DNA of 64,000 nt from HTCC2207 sp002685195 (GCA_051201675.1 CP179212.1:2294001-2358000), one strand, 5' to 3'; positions 47,251-56,250 are shown, counted from the first letter of the stretch. Notes: generated from the sequence alone by a model not told the origin. Program-made: numbers and translations.

Positions 47251-48450
47251 TTAGCCTATAACCCCTTTTTCTCTCAAATCACCAATTTCAGATTCTGAAT
47301 AATTTAATAAATCAGAAAAAATATCATCCGTGTTCTCACCCTTAACAGGAGCTGGAGAAAAACTCTCTTCATTAGTCCGGGAGAATTTAATCGGATTCCC
47401 AGGACCTTTAGTGCTCTTACCATTTGAATGCTTGAGATCAACCACCATGTTGCGATGGATTACTTGCTCATCACTAAGAGCCTGGCTAAATTTATTCACT
47501 GGCGCGCATGGAATGCGTTTCTCGACTAATCTTTCTAGCCAGTATTCAGAGCTCTGTGTTGCAAGAATTTCATTCAATTTACCGTCAATATAATCTTTAC
47601 TAGCAAGGCGTCCCGGTTGATTATCATATTCTTCGAGATCAAACCCCGTATAGGTGACTACCTGCTTCAGATTCTGCCAAAAGTTGTCGGTGATCACTGC
47701 AATAACAATGAAACCATCAGCGGTTCTATAACTGTTATAAGGAACATGAACAAAATGATTATTACCTATTGGCTTAGGATCATCCCCAGATAAAAAGTAC
47801 ATGGTAGCCATGTAATTCAGCATTGAGATCTGGCAATCTAACATTGAAATATCAACGTGTTGCCCTTCCCCGCTTACATCCCGTTCGCGCAGTGCAGCGA
47901 GTATGCCCATAACAGCAAACATACCCCCACCTAGATCTCCAATTGGTATTCCTGACCTCACAGAAGATTCTGGATCCTCACCTGTAATCGACATACCACC
48001 GCCCGTGGCCTGGGTTACTTGATCAAATGCAGGGCGTTTGTGGGCAGGGCCTGATGAGCCAAAACCAGTGACAGAGCAAGTAATAATCTTTGGATTAACT
48101 TTCTTGAGTTTATCAAAATCAATCTTCAAGCGTTCCGGCACTCCTGCTCCAAAATTATTAATCACCACATCAGAAGCTTTAACAAGATCATAAAAGACGT
48201 TTTGACCTTCAACACTTTTTAAGTCAATACAAACACTTTTTTTATTTCGGTTAAGAGTAATAAAGTAAGCACCCATTCCATCAATTGAATTCTTGGGGTC
48301 TGTTGCCAAGAGCTTTCGAGTACCCTCTCCCTGTAAAGGCTCTACTTTTATCGTCTCTGCACCCAAGTCAGCCAAAAGCATCGCCCCATACGGCCCCGAT
48401 AACATGTGAGTCAGATCTAGAATGCGAACGTCAGTGAGTGGTTTAGTCAC
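47251..48450 (-). CDS. CaiB/BaiF family (class III) CoA transferase
   Basis: About 399 residues from a GTG at 48450, chosen because AGGAG lies 8 bases upstream; the GTG at 48459 sits inside that ribosome binding site. Family blocks: TDVRILDLTHMLSGPYGAMLLADLGAETIKVE in part, NRNKKSVCIDLK, VINNFGAGVPERL, and the catalytic Asp in PIGDLGGGMFAVMG (about 173). These enzymes move CoA between carboxylates. Together with the upstream acyl-CoA ligase it points to a CoA-activated intermediate. The region between it and hyuA may hold a promoter, so cotranscription with hyuA is uncertain. Confidence 0.85.
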   Translation of the reverse strand: MTKPLTDVRILDLTHMLSGPYGAMLLADLGAETIKVEPLQGEGTRKLLATDPKNSIDGMGAYFITLNRNKKSVCIDLKSVEGQNVFYDLVKASDVVINNFGAGVPERLKIDFDKLKKVNPKIITCSVTGFGSSGPAHKRPAFDQVTQATGGGMSITGEDPESSVRSGIPIGDLGGGMFAVMGILAALRERDVSGEGQHVDISMLDCQISMLNYMATMYFLSGDDPKPIGNNHFVHVPYNSYRTADGFIVIAVITDNFWQNLKQVVTYTGFDLEEYDNQPGRLASKDYIDGKLNEILATQSSEYWLERLVEKRIPCAPVNKFSQALSDEQVIHRNMVVDLKHSNGKSTKGPGNPIKFSRTNEESFSPAPVKGENTDDIFSDLLNYSESEIGDLREKGVIG

Positions 48451-48634
48451 GACGAACACTCCTGAGGCATGGTGTGCAATTTTTCAATTTTCCATCTCCA
48501 TTTAGTGATCTGCATCTAATTGCCACTCTATGAGTTTATTAGACTAACGCGCTAATTTATGACTACATAAAAATATGTCTTTAAGGATTAATTCTGCTAA
48601 TGCTTTTAATCGTAGAGGTAGTCGCTACTTACTT

Positions 48635-50158
48635 TTACAGGTTATGTAACTCTCGCTTTAAAACTTTACCCGTCGATCCTCGCGGCAGCGCAGAGATAAA
48701 CTCAAACGACTTAGGTGTTTTGTATCCCGCCAACGTTTTCCCACAGAATTTGGTTAAGCTATCACTATTCACGTTTTGATTTTCTCTTAAGACCACATAA
48801 GCTTTCACAGATTCTCCCCAATATCTATCCGGCACCCCAATAACGGCGGCATCAGAAATAGCTGGGTGCTCATAAAGAACTTCTTCTATCTCTCTGGGGT
48901 AAATATTTACACCCCCTGAAATAATCATATCCATCTTTCTATCAACTAGATAAACAAAACCTTCATCATCAACCTGAGCAAGGTCTCCAGCAGAAAACCA
49001 ACCTTCTTTCATCGAACTGATTGTTTGGGGATTTCCCCAATAACCTGAGAAGAGATAAGGAGAACGGCTAAATAACTCACCAACTTCGCCAGGGCCTACT
49101 GGCCTGCCTTTATCATTAAGAACCTTGGTCTCAGTACAGGCAAACCCCAGCCCAACGCAACGTTCCTTTCTTAATTGATCAATCGGACGTAAATTACAAA
49201 CAATACCGGCTTCTGTAGACCCATAGGTCTCATGCAGTATGCCCTCTCCAAAGTAACCTACCGCTTTCTTTTTTAGCACCTGCGGTAGCGCTGAGGCATT
49301 AGAAATTATAGTTTTAACCTGACTAGGTTTAAGTTCGGCTCTCTGTTTTTCAGATAGGTCAAAGATTGCCTGGAAATGTGTAGGAACCATAAAAACATTA
49401 GTTATTTGTGATTCTTTTAGCACTTTTAAGGTTGTGGCAGCATCAAATTTTGGAGCGATTTCACAGTACCCTCCAAAAAATAGAGCCGCAATAGCAAACG
49501 AGAATCCAGCGCCATGAAATAGAGGCGCCACAGCTAGAGTTCGGTCATCTGGAGTATAACAACCATATTCTGAAGCCATACCAAAAAACGTCAACACTCT
49601 GGATCGGTGCGACAACATCACGCCTTTGGGTTTACCAGAAGTTCCTGCGGTATATACAAGTGCAAAAGTATCTGTCTCAGCTAAAGGATAAAACTGATAC
49701 TTTGAGCTGGACTTAGCTAACCAATTCTCATAGTCATCACCAATTACCACCACCCTTTTTACACTGGTTAGTTTAGCCATATCTACTTGATCTACGGCTG
49801 ATGCATGCACGAAAACTGCTGATGCATGGCAATCATCACATACGTATTGAATTTCAGACGCAGTTAACTTTGGATTAATTGTAACTACTACAGTGCCAGC
49901 TTGAGCAATGCCTATAGCAAGCTCAGGATACTCTATGCAGTTAGGTGCGATAAGGGCAACTCTATCACCCTTGTTGAGGCCGAAGTCCTCCCGAACACCA
50001 TTGGAAACTCTATTAATACGATCAGCCAGTTCCCCATAGTTTAAAGTCTGGTTTCCTTCTCCCAGCGCGACCTTATCAGGCTTATGTTGGGCAGCGCATC
50101 TCACACCATATCCAATATCTAAGGTGAGGTAGGCTTGATTATCAAACTCATCTTTCAT
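48635..50158 (-). CDS. AMP-forming acyl-CoA ligase
   Basis: 507 residues. The adenylate-forming signature is complete: LVYTAGTSGKPKGVMLSHR (P-loop-like), HETYGSTEAGIVC, SAGDLAQVDDEGFVYLVDRKMDMIISGGVNIYP, and the acyl-activating Lys in LPRGSTGKVLKRELHNL. It forms an acyl-CoA with ATP and CoA in the cytoplasm. Substrate is not evident; an aromatic or heteroaromatic carboxylate is suggested by the UbiD and molybdenum hydroxylase genes of the same locus. It lies 43 bp downstream of the amidohydrolase-fold gene and is likely on the same transcript, starting from the promoter at 51198-51227. Confidence 0.87.
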   Translation of the reverse strand: MKDEFDNQAYLTLDIGYGVRCAAQHKPDKVALGEGNQTLNYGELADRINRVSNGVREDFGLNKGDRVALIAPNCIEYPELAIGIAQAGTVVVTINPKLTASEIQYVCDDCHASAVFVHASAVDQVDMAKLTSVKRVVVIGDDYENWLAKSSSKYQFYPLAETDTFALVYTAGTSGKPKGVMLSHRSRVLTFFGMASEYGCYTPDDRTLAVAPLFHGAGFSFAIAALFFGGYCEIAPKFDAATTLKVLKESQITNVFMVPTHFQAIFDLSEKQRAELKPSQVKTIISNASALPQVLKKKAVGYFGEGILHETYGSTEAGIVCNLRPIDQLRKERCVGLGFACTETKVLNDKGRPVGPGEVGELFSRSPYLFSGYWGNPQTISSMKEGWFSAGDLAQVDDEGFVYLVDRKMDMIISGGVNIYPREIEEVLYEHPAISDAAVIGVPDRYWGESVKAYVVLRENQNVNSDSLTKFCGKTLAGYKTPKSFEFISALPRGSTGKVLKRELHNL

Positions 50159-50201
50159 TCTTTATATCTCAATAGTGTGGATCACGAGCATCATGTATTT
50201 T

Positions 50202-51053
50202 CTACAACTTAAATATGCGTTTAGCATTAGTGTTAAGGAATTTTTCCATCACGGAGGGCGATATCCCCAGCTGCTTTATCTCATCCATAGCTCGTTCAGG
50301 ACTAATCACAGGCCAATCTGTCCCGAACAAGACTTTGTCTTGACCGTACGTCTTCAAGTAATGAACAAAGGAATCAGGCCAATACTTAGGGGCATAAGCA
50401 TCAGAACCTATATAAACATTCTCATGCTTCCATGCCATGGAAATCATTTCATCGGTCCAGGGGATACCAATATGGATTCCGATCAATTTCAAATCAGGAA
50501 AGTCAATAGCAACTTGGTCCAACGTGATTGGACGGCCAACGCTCGGCAGTCTTCTTTCTCGTGAATACACTAAGTTGTGCCCAACCTGCATCATGATAGG
50601 AATATCTAATTCACAACATTTGGCGTAGTAAGGATAATATTTGGCGTGGTCTGGTGCTAACTCAATCCAATGTGGGTATAAGTGTGCTCCGACAAACCCT
50701 AACTCTTTAACCGCATACTCAAGTTCACGAACACCATCCATCCCCCTATAAGGATCTATCCCTGCCAAACCGGAAAACCGCTCAGGGTGTTTTCTGCACA
50801 CAGCAGCCACCTGCTCATAAGGAATCTCAAAAGATCCACGTACTCGCTGGTCCCCTGCTCGCACTGCTATCAATAATGAGCGTTCAATACCAGCACGATC
50901 TTTCATGCCAATATAGTCATCAATAGAAACACCTTTCCTCCACTCTACTGGAAAGCGTATCTGCTCTAAAAAATGCTCATCTAGGCCAGTTTGTCCATTA
51001 GTCACCTCGTGTTCAGTGAACAAATTACAAACTGTATCTATTGCCATTACCAT
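50202..51053 (-). CDS. Amidohydro_2-family protein lacking the N-terminal HxH metal motif
   Basis: 283 residues with the ACMSD/resorcylate-decarboxylase-like layout: GLAGIDPYRGMDG, KELGFVGAHLYPHW, PIMMQVGHN, LIGIHIGIPW, NVYIGSDA, KVLFGTDWPV. Ligands equivalent to the later His residues and the final Asp are kept. At the N-terminus, where the family usually reads IDxHxH, this protein has AIDTVCNLFT, so both first His ligands are missing. It may bind a metal differently or act without one. AGAGG lies 5 bases before the ATG at 51053. It is the first gene downstream of the leftward promoter at site 1. Confidence 0.78.
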   Translation of the reverse strand: MVMAIDTVCNLFTEHEVTNGQTGLDEHFLEQIRFPVEWRKGVSIDDYIGMKDRAGIERSLLIAVRAGDQRVRGSFEIPYEQVAAVCRKHPERFSGLAGIDPYRGMDGVRELEYAVKELGFVGAHLYPHWIELAPDHAKYYPYYAKCCELDIPIMMQVGHNLVYSRERRLPSVGRPITLDQVAIDFPDLKLIGIHIGIPWTDEMISMAWKHENVYIGSDAYAPKYWPDSFVHYLKTYGQDKVLFGTDWPVISPERAMDEIKQLGISPSVMEKFLNTNAKRIFKL

Positions 51054-51197
51054 ATTTGCCTCTTACATTATCGTTCTCTTTAATTCTAAAAGACTTCAGA
51101 ACTAGTCACTTACAGCCGAGGGTTCCGTTAAAACCCCTAAACAAAACCCCTAAGGTAATTTACCGCCGCGACAGATAGCCTCTTAAAACATGCTCTT

Positions 51198-51227
51198 ATT
51201 GTAAAAGAGCGCTTGAAAGAATGTCAA
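51198..51227 (-). promoter_or_regulatory. Leftward sigma-70-type promoter of site 1
   Basis: On the minus strand -35 TTGACA (51222-51227), 18 bases, then -10 TACAAT (51198-51203). The predicted start near 51191 gives about a 138-base leader to the amidohydrolase-fold gene. The dyad centre (51250) lies at about -59. Confidence 0.65.
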
Positions 51228-51238
51228 TATATTCTATA

Positions 51239-51261
51239 TATATGATTAAATTTTTCATATA
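51239..51261. promoter_or_regulatory. Operator dyad, site 1 (TATATG-N11-CATATA)
   Basis: Seven-base arms TATATGA and TCATATA-side sequence pair around a 9-base centre. It lies between leftward and rightward promoters, 11 bases from one -35 and 2 bases from the other. Same dyad and spacing recur at 56919 and 63373. The 51054-51553 gap holds no gene beyond these elements and a hairpin near 51478-51505. Confidence 0.7.
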
Positions 51262-51263
51262 GC

Positions 51264-51292
51264 TGAATTATTGCATTTATTTATGGTAATAT
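51264..51292 (+). promoter_or_regulatory. Rightward promoter of site 1
   Basis: -35 TGAATT (51264-51269), 17 bases, -10 TAATAT (51287-51292). It starts 2 bases after the dyad. The same arrangement (dyad, 2 bases, TGAATT, 17 bases, TATTAT) is found on the minus strand at site 2, which supports it despite the weak -35. Start near 51299 leaves a leader of about 255 bases. Confidence 0.55.
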
Positions 51293-51553
51293 TTGAGTGA
51301 GGAAATCCTCTAGAGGACTTGATACAAAATAAACTTAAAAAAAGTGATATTGACTTAATCTAGCGCTTTTTATCAATCAGTAGATATAAAGGTTTGTAAT
51401 GCTGTAACTGGGACAATAAGAACCCTCTTATTGATAGTAATCGTTTGAATGTCTATCTTTAAATAGTAAGTCGCTTTGGGGGACTTATGGTTTTAACTGA
51501 GTCCCGCTTCAAACCTAAAGACAATGGTCTTAAACAAATAAGGAGATCTGCAG

Positions 51554-52225
51554 TTGTACATCAATTTTCATAATTTCATCGCCTTTATTCATGTATTTCT
51601 ATTCGTTTTCGCTATCGGTGGTGATGTAGCAGTCCATTATATCGGCCAGTACCTTACTCGAGACGAGTTAAGCCTAGAAGAGAGGCTGAGAGTGCGCCAA
51701 ATGAGATTTATTGTTGATATGTCTGCTCGAACTGCTTTAGTCCTGTTGCTTCCGTTGGGCTTTACCCTGGCGCAAGCGTACGGGTCACCAATTTCAGGTA
51801 ATTGGCTAGGCTTAGTGTGGTTATCCGCTATTTTGTGGTTGGTATTGGTTTGGTTGGTTCATTTCCAGAAGGGTACACCTCGTGGTGAGATCTTGCGTAA
51901 ACTAGATATATGGGTTCGCTATCTGATTATGATTTCAATGGGTAGCTTTGGAGCATATTGTTTGATCACCGATGGCCCTATTAGTAGTAATTGGCTCGCG
52001 ATTAAAATTATGTTGTTTGCCGCAATCTTACTTAATGGAGTTTGGATCCGACAGATTGCTGGAAACTGGCCAGAGGCTTTTGATCTAGTGAAAGCTGGCG
52101 GAGAAAGTGCGGTGCGCGGCGAAATCCTAATAAAGGAACTACAAAAGAGAACAAATCGGGCCGCATTCTGTATATGGTGTTTAGTTGTTTTAATGGCTTT
52201 TCTAGGTGAAGTGAAACCTTACTAG
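51554..52225 (+). CDS. Integral membrane protein of unknown function (about five helices)
   Basis: 223 residues. The start is a TTG at 51554: AGGAG at 51541-51545 lies 8 bases upstream, and the next in-frame Met is residue 50, inside the conserved-looking part. Hydrophobic segments fall near 5-30, 58-75, 85-103, 122-138, 150-165 and 200-215, with a His in the first (HNFIAFIHVFLF) and VHYIGQY after it. It recalls DUF2269/CopD-like small membrane proteins but I do not recognise a definite family. Cotranscribed with the ubiD-like gene 68 bp downstream; a transport or electron-transfer role is only a guess. Confidence 0.65.
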   Translation: MYINFHNFIAFIHVFLFVFAIGGDVAVHYIGQYLTRDELSLEERLRVRQMRFIVDMSARTALVLLLPLGFTLAQAYGSPISGNWLGLVWLSAILWLVLVWLVHFQKGTPRGEILRKLDIWVRYLIMISMGSFGAYCLITDGPISSNWLAIKIMLFAAILLNGVWIRQIAGNWPEAFDLVKAGGESAVRGEILIKELQKRTNRAAFCIWCLVVLMAFLGEVKPY

Positions 52226-52293
52226 CCATGGTCTTTTAACTAAGACAACTTAAAGAATAATTATCGTCAGTGTTATTTTTTGGAGTTTTGCTA

Positions 52294-53811
52294 ATGACAG
52301 ATGTGAATCACAGTAAGACAAAATCAGCGCTTATAGGGCCATTTGATTCGCTACGAGACTATATGGCTGCAATAGAAGACCTAGGTCAAGTACTGCATGT
52401 CAGTGGCTTGGATCAGGATTCCTATGAGGCAACGGGTTTTATGTATCGGCTCATCGATAAATTGGGTTGGGCAGAGGCACCAGCTGTTGTGTTTAAAAAT
52501 ATTAAAATCAATGGCCAGTGGCAGGACGGCCCAATTATTGCCAATCAATATGGAAGATGGGAGTCCGAAGGACTGGCTTTTGGGGTTGATCCGAGTGGTG
52601 ACGAGCAATATATAACTTATCAAAATGTACTGTCAAAACTTGAAGATTTAGCGACGAAAGACAAGCAATGGAAAGAAGTTCAACCCAACGAGGTAGAACG
52701 AAAAACAGCCCCATGCAAAGAGGTTGTCGTCAAAGAGCATAATATCAGCATGCTAGATTTCCCATTTCTTCAGACGAACCCTGGCGATGCAGGTCCCTAC
52801 ATAAATACTGGTAGTGTCATCCTAGAAGACCCCAAACTTGGTCGTAATGTTGGTACATATCGCTGCCAAATTAAAGGGCCTCGCAAGATTGCTATTAATC
52901 CAGAGCGCAATCAGCACGGTTGGACCTTCTTGATGGACATGAAAGCACGGGGAGAGACATCGGCTAAGGTAGCAATAGTTTTAGGGACTGACCCTATAAC
53001 CTTTGCAATGAGTAGCTCTAAAACTACCCGCCTTGGCCAAGATGAACTTTTTGTCGCCGGAGGCTTTCTAGGGAAATCTTTAGACGTGGTCAAATGCGAA
53101 ACAAATAGTCTTCGAGTACCTGCCAATGTGGAAATGGTTATTGAGGGAGAAATCCCCTTCGACTTAGAGCCAGAGGGTCCATTTGGGGAAATGTATGGAT
53201 ACATAGGTGAACGTAAAGAAGAAAATTTTTATATGAATGTCACCGCAGTTACCCATCGTGAGAAGCCAATTTTTGTTAATCAGTTTACAGGAGTAACCCG
53301 CAGTTTCTTGACCTCTCCAATGGAGGTCACAACTAATATGATGCTGAAAAAACAATTCCCAAGTATTGTGGGGGTCCATTTTCCTCTACAAACTCCCGGG
53401 TTTTGCTTTGTAAGCATAAAGAAACAAAAGCCGGGAGAAGCTCTGAGTATTGGGCGTCAAATAACTAGCTCTGTAAAAATAGCGAAGATCGCAATTGTCG
53501 TGGATAAAGATGTCAATATACACAACAGAACTGAGGTTATGCATGCTGTTGGAGCTCGCTGGCAACCTTTCAGTGCTAGTGAAATAGTAAAGAAAGCTGG
53601 CGCCATGGGAGGAGATCCAAGTGCCACCACGCGCGGAGAAGGCAGTCGGATTGTCGTTGATGCTACGCGTCAATGGCCGGAGGAAGGCGGCCCGGACAAT
53701 TATTCGATCATGAACCGTTCTTGTTTAACTGATGCCTTCCCAGATATTTTTAACGTAATCGATGAGAACTGGAGTCACCTCATTGACGACTGGAAGAAAG
53801 GGAGTAACTAA
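52294..53811 (+). CDS. UbiD-family prenylated-FMN-dependent decarboxylase
   Basis: About 505 residues from the ATG at 52294 (GGAG 8 bases upstream); the in-frame GTG at 52270 is less likely. Active-site residues of the family can be placed by spacing: Asn185 and Arg190 in NVGTYRCQ, His208 in PERNQHGW, an acid in LGQDELFVAGG, and the Glu294/Glu299 pair in EPEGPFGEMYGYIG. UbiD enzymes reversibly decarboxylate aromatic, heteroaromatic or alpha,beta-unsaturated acids using prFMN. No ubiX is in the window, so cofactor must come from elsewhere. Substrates known for relatives include furan- and pyrrole-carboxylates. Convergent with the alpha/beta-fold gene, 25 bp apart. Confidence 0.88.
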   Translation: MTDVNHSKTKSALIGPFDSLRDYMAAIEDLGQVLHVSGLDQDSYEATGFMYRLIDKLGWAEAPAVVFKNIKINGQWQDGPIIANQYGRWESEGLAFGVDPSGDEQYITYQNVLSKLEDLATKDKQWKEVQPNEVERKTAPCKEVVVKEHNISMLDFPFLQTNPGDAGPYINTGSVILEDPKLGRNVGTYRCQIKGPRKIAINPERNQHGWTFLMDMKARGETSAKVAIVLGTDPITFAMSSSKTTRLGQDELFVAGGFLGKSLDVVKCETNSLRVPANVEMVIEGEIPFDLEPEGPFGEMYGYIGERKEENFYMNVTAVTHREKPIFVNQFTGVTRSFLTSPMEVTTNMMLKKQFPSIVGVHFPLQTPGFCFVSIKKQKPGEALSIGRQITSSVKIAKIAIVVDKDVNIHNRTEVMHAVGARWQPFSASEIVKKAGAMGGDPSATTRGEGSRIVVDATRQWPEEGGPDNYSIMNRSCLTDAFPDIFNVIDENWSHLIDDWKKGSN

Positions 53812-53836
53812 AAATTTCTTCTTAATTTTGTTAGTC

Positions 53837-54631
53837 TTAGCTTTTAATGAAATCAATAATTGCGCTGAACCAACCCTCAGGGTCATCACGGATAATATAT
53901 GAGGTCCCACCTTCCAGTTCCACGATTGAAAAGTCAGGCCTAAACTCTACCAGCCTCGCTGCAACAAAATGAAGAATATCCCCAGTATTAGTCACAACTA
54001 AGGTGGGCGCTGAGACCCCACTAATCGCGTCGGTCATGTCATAGCTAAACGCCGCATGGTGAGCGAACCAATGTTTATCGCCAGCCCACAGTGTGTGTAA
54101 AGCAGCCATATGAGAAGATTCTAAGGTTGATATTCCCCTGGACATCTTTCCAATTAAACTCCACAAGTCAGAAAAATGGGATCCGTCCTGCTTTGCACTA
54201 AAATCCATATGCGGCCTCGCTAATCGCTCCTCTCTCTCATCTGTGGTGTACCAAGGAAGTCCATGTAGAACTAGACGCTCTACTCGCTTGGGATTGGCAT
54301 AAGCCATCTGACATGCCATAGAAGCACCTGTGTGATGACCGACGACTATTGCTTGGTCTATTTCTAAATGATCTAACAACTGCACAAGAACATCCGCATA
54401 TTCAGGAATAGTCGAAGGCTCAGAAGAACCCTCAGACAAGCCATAGCCGGGCATATCTGGAGCAATAACTTGAAAGCCAGCATCAATTAATAAGGGCATG
54501 ACATATAAGAACTGGAGAGCCGACTGAGGGTCTTGGTGGACTAGCAACAGAGGTTTACCTTGCCCAGCAATCCGATAATGAATCTGACCCAAGGAGCTGT
54601 CTGCATAAGCTTTACGTATTTCTTGGCCCAT
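53837..54631 (-). CDS. Alpha/beta-hydrolase-fold protein with a substituted catalytic triad
   Basis: 264 residues with a clear MhpC-like fold (KPLLLVHQDPQSA, VIAPDMPGYGLS, ERLVLHGLPW). The nucleophile elbow reads VGHHTGAS, so the usual Ser position is His100. The base His, normally in a GxGH motif near the C-terminus, is replaced in LEGGTSYIIRDDPE (Thr243). The acid Asp218 is kept (TNTGDIL). It is unlikely to be a classical serine hydrolase and may be a lyase, cofactor-free oxygenase-like protein or binding protein. Last gene of the unit starting at 56811. Confidence 0.78.
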   Translation of the reverse strand: MGQEIRKAYADSSLGQIHYRIAGQGKPLLLVHQDPQSALQFLYVMPLLIDAGFQVIAPDMPGYGLSEGSSEPSTIPEYADVLVQLLDHLEIDQAIVVGHHTGASMACQMAYANPKRVERLVLHGLPWYTTDEREERLARPHMDFSAKQDGSHFSDLWSLIGKMSRGISTLESSHMAALHTLWAGDKHWFAHHAAFSYDMTDAISGVSAPTLVVTNTGDILHFVAARLVEFRPDFSIVELEGGTSYIIRDDPEGWFSAIIDFIKS

Positions 54632-54682
54632 CTTTTTCGCCTCTTGCTAATCGCTACCGATAGTTAGGACTACCCAAAAACT

Positions 54683-56164
54683 CTAAACCGTTGGCTTAAT
54701 ATTCCCGTTTGATCGGAAAAAATTCTTTGGGTCATATTTGTTTTTTATCTGTACTAAGCGAGGATAATTATCGCCATAGCTGACAGCCACTTCCTCTTGT
54801 GTCTCGTCCATCATCTCGTTGATGTAAAATCTGTCAGAAACATAAGGAGCAAGAGCATCCCAATAATCTTTTCCCCACTTGATGTTTTTGGCTGACAGGC
54901 TAGGATCTACCCAACTTCCACCCAGCTCTAAATCCCATTTAGCCCCGCGGTGAGGCCAAGCCGTAGCATCCTTTGCAAGATCATCTACTGCCCCGCCAAA
55001 TCGGATGAGACGCATGGTATTGTGTCTGCCAGGTGAGTGGCGCCACTTCTCCATCATCACATCGATCAAGTCCGGATCGTACTTATCCATCGTACGACCG
55101 CGGATGTAGTAATTAGTACCATGGGGATTGCCAGCATCTAGTAATGTTTGCTGCCTAAGAAAAGTCTTAGGCCTTATGAGATCAGCCACTGGGCTACCTA
55201 ACGTGCGGTATGATTTTAAAACCTTTTCACCCTCCTTTGGCGCGCCCATGTACTGAAAACCCGCCATTAGAAACGGGGTTCCTGTGGGCGACAAGCTCAT
55301 CGCAGCACTCATATTGAGTTCCCGAGGGGCTTCTAAAGAATAATCGAAATAACGGTTATACATGTCTTTCGCGTCATCCATTGCATAAACCATTACACCA
55401 GAGAGAATTTGAGGATCCAGTTTGTGCATGCGATATGTAAACGACGTAACAATTCCAAAATTACCACCGCCACCACGAACCGCCCAAAACAAATCTGTAT
55501 TTTCAGTATCACTTGCGGTGCGGAGCTTGCCATCTGCTGTCACGATTTGTACAGATAGTAAATTATCACTCGTTAATCCCATTTTCCGCATATTGATGCC
55601 TATACCTCCACCCAGTGTCAGACCGGATATACCAGTATGTGAAACAACACCAGCAGGGACAACCATACCGTGAGCCTGCGTGCCTCGGTCAAGCTCTCGT
55701 AAAAGTACACCTGGTTCACCAACTGCCGTCATGGTTGTAGGGTCTGCGGAAAGGTTGCTCATCTTTGACAGATCAATCAATAAAGTGTCATTTTCAACCG
55801 CTTTCCCACTGATACCATGGCCGCCTCCTCTTACCGTAACCAATAGGTCGTGACTCCTTGCGAAATTAACTGCGCTAATTACATCATCAGAGTCGATACA
55901 TTGAGCGATCAGAGCAGGTAGCTTGTCATCAGACAATCCGTTCCATAACGTCCGCTCTTGGTGATAATGAGGTGTCGATTTTAATAACAATTTTCTCTGT
56001 AGGCTTTTAGCTAGATCAGCCACATCCGATCGCTTCAGACCAATTATGTTGCCAGTGCGAGACATACATGAAATTTCTGCTGGAATATTCGCTGCCCCAG
56101 AAAAGGGTATGTAAGCTGCAGCTATAGCCGCAGCAGTCGTTTTAATAAAGTCTCTTCTCTTCAT
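54683..56164 (-). CDS. Tat-exported FAD-linked oxidase (BBE/6-hydroxynicotine-oxidase-like)
   Basis: 493 residues. A twin-arginine signal (MKRRDFIKTTAAAIAAAYIP) directs it to the periplasm. FAD_binding_4 motifs: VTVRGGGHGISGKAV, where the His is the likely covalent FAD site, then VSHTGISGLTLGGGIGINMRKMGLTSDNLL, split here as SHTGISG and TLGGGIG, with no Cys at the second linkage site; this suggests single covalent attachment. RGGGGNFGIVTSFTYRMH and the C-terminal BBE-type NYPRLVQIKNKYDPKNFF follow. Such enzymes oxidise amines, alcohols or sugars with O2. Export is notable because other locus enzymes are cytoplasmic. Confidence 0.87.
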   Translation of the reverse strand: MKRRDFIKTTAAAIAAAYIPFSGAANIPAEISCMSRTGNIIGLKRSDVADLAKSLQRKLLLKSTPHYHQERTLWNGLSDDKLPALIAQCIDSDDVISAVNFARSHDLLVTVRGGGHGISGKAVENDTLLIDLSKMSNLSADPTTMTAVGEPGVLLRELDRGTQAHGMVVPAGVVSHTGISGLTLGGGIGINMRKMGLTSDNLLSVQIVTADGKLRTASDTENTDLFWAVRGGGGNFGIVTSFTYRMHKLDPQILSGVMVYAMDDAKDMYNRYFDYSLEAPRELNMSAAMSLSPTGTPFLMAGFQYMGAPKEGEKVLKSYRTLGSPVADLIRPKTFLRQQTLLDAGNPHGTNYYIRGRTMDKYDPDLIDVMMEKWRHSPGRHNTMRLIRFGGAVDDLAKDATAWPHRGAKWDLELGGSWVDPSLSAKNIKWGKDYWDALAPYVSDRFYINEMMDETQEEVAVSYGDNYPRLVQIKNKYDPKNFFRSNGNIKPTV

Positions 56165-56250
56165 ATATCTACCTAATGTCTTTTGCTACTGAGTCTACAA
56201 ATATAACGTAAAATTATCCAAAATTTCGACCGCAAACCTGAGATACTGAG

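Larger units (their letters stand above)
51197..51261. repeat. 65-bp regulatory element, copy 1 (second copy at 63331-63395)
   Basis: Aligned without gaps to 63331-63395, about 52 of 65 bases are identical, including AGCGCTT, GTCAAT, TATTCTA and the right dyad arm CATATA. It includes a leftward promoter and an operator dyad. The conservation in two otherwise different intergenic regions indicates selection for a shared regulator. Confidence 0.75.

Noticed and set aside
48538..48575. Inverted repeat around TACATA and TATGT upstream of the CoA transferase
   Set aside because: Spacing and arms do not match the TAYATG-N11-CATATA dyad; AT-rich chance match.
51478..51505. Hairpin GGGACT/AGTCCC as a terminator or riboswitch
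   Set aside because: The stem is short, there is no T-run and no known riboswitch core is visible; kept only as a possible leader structure.
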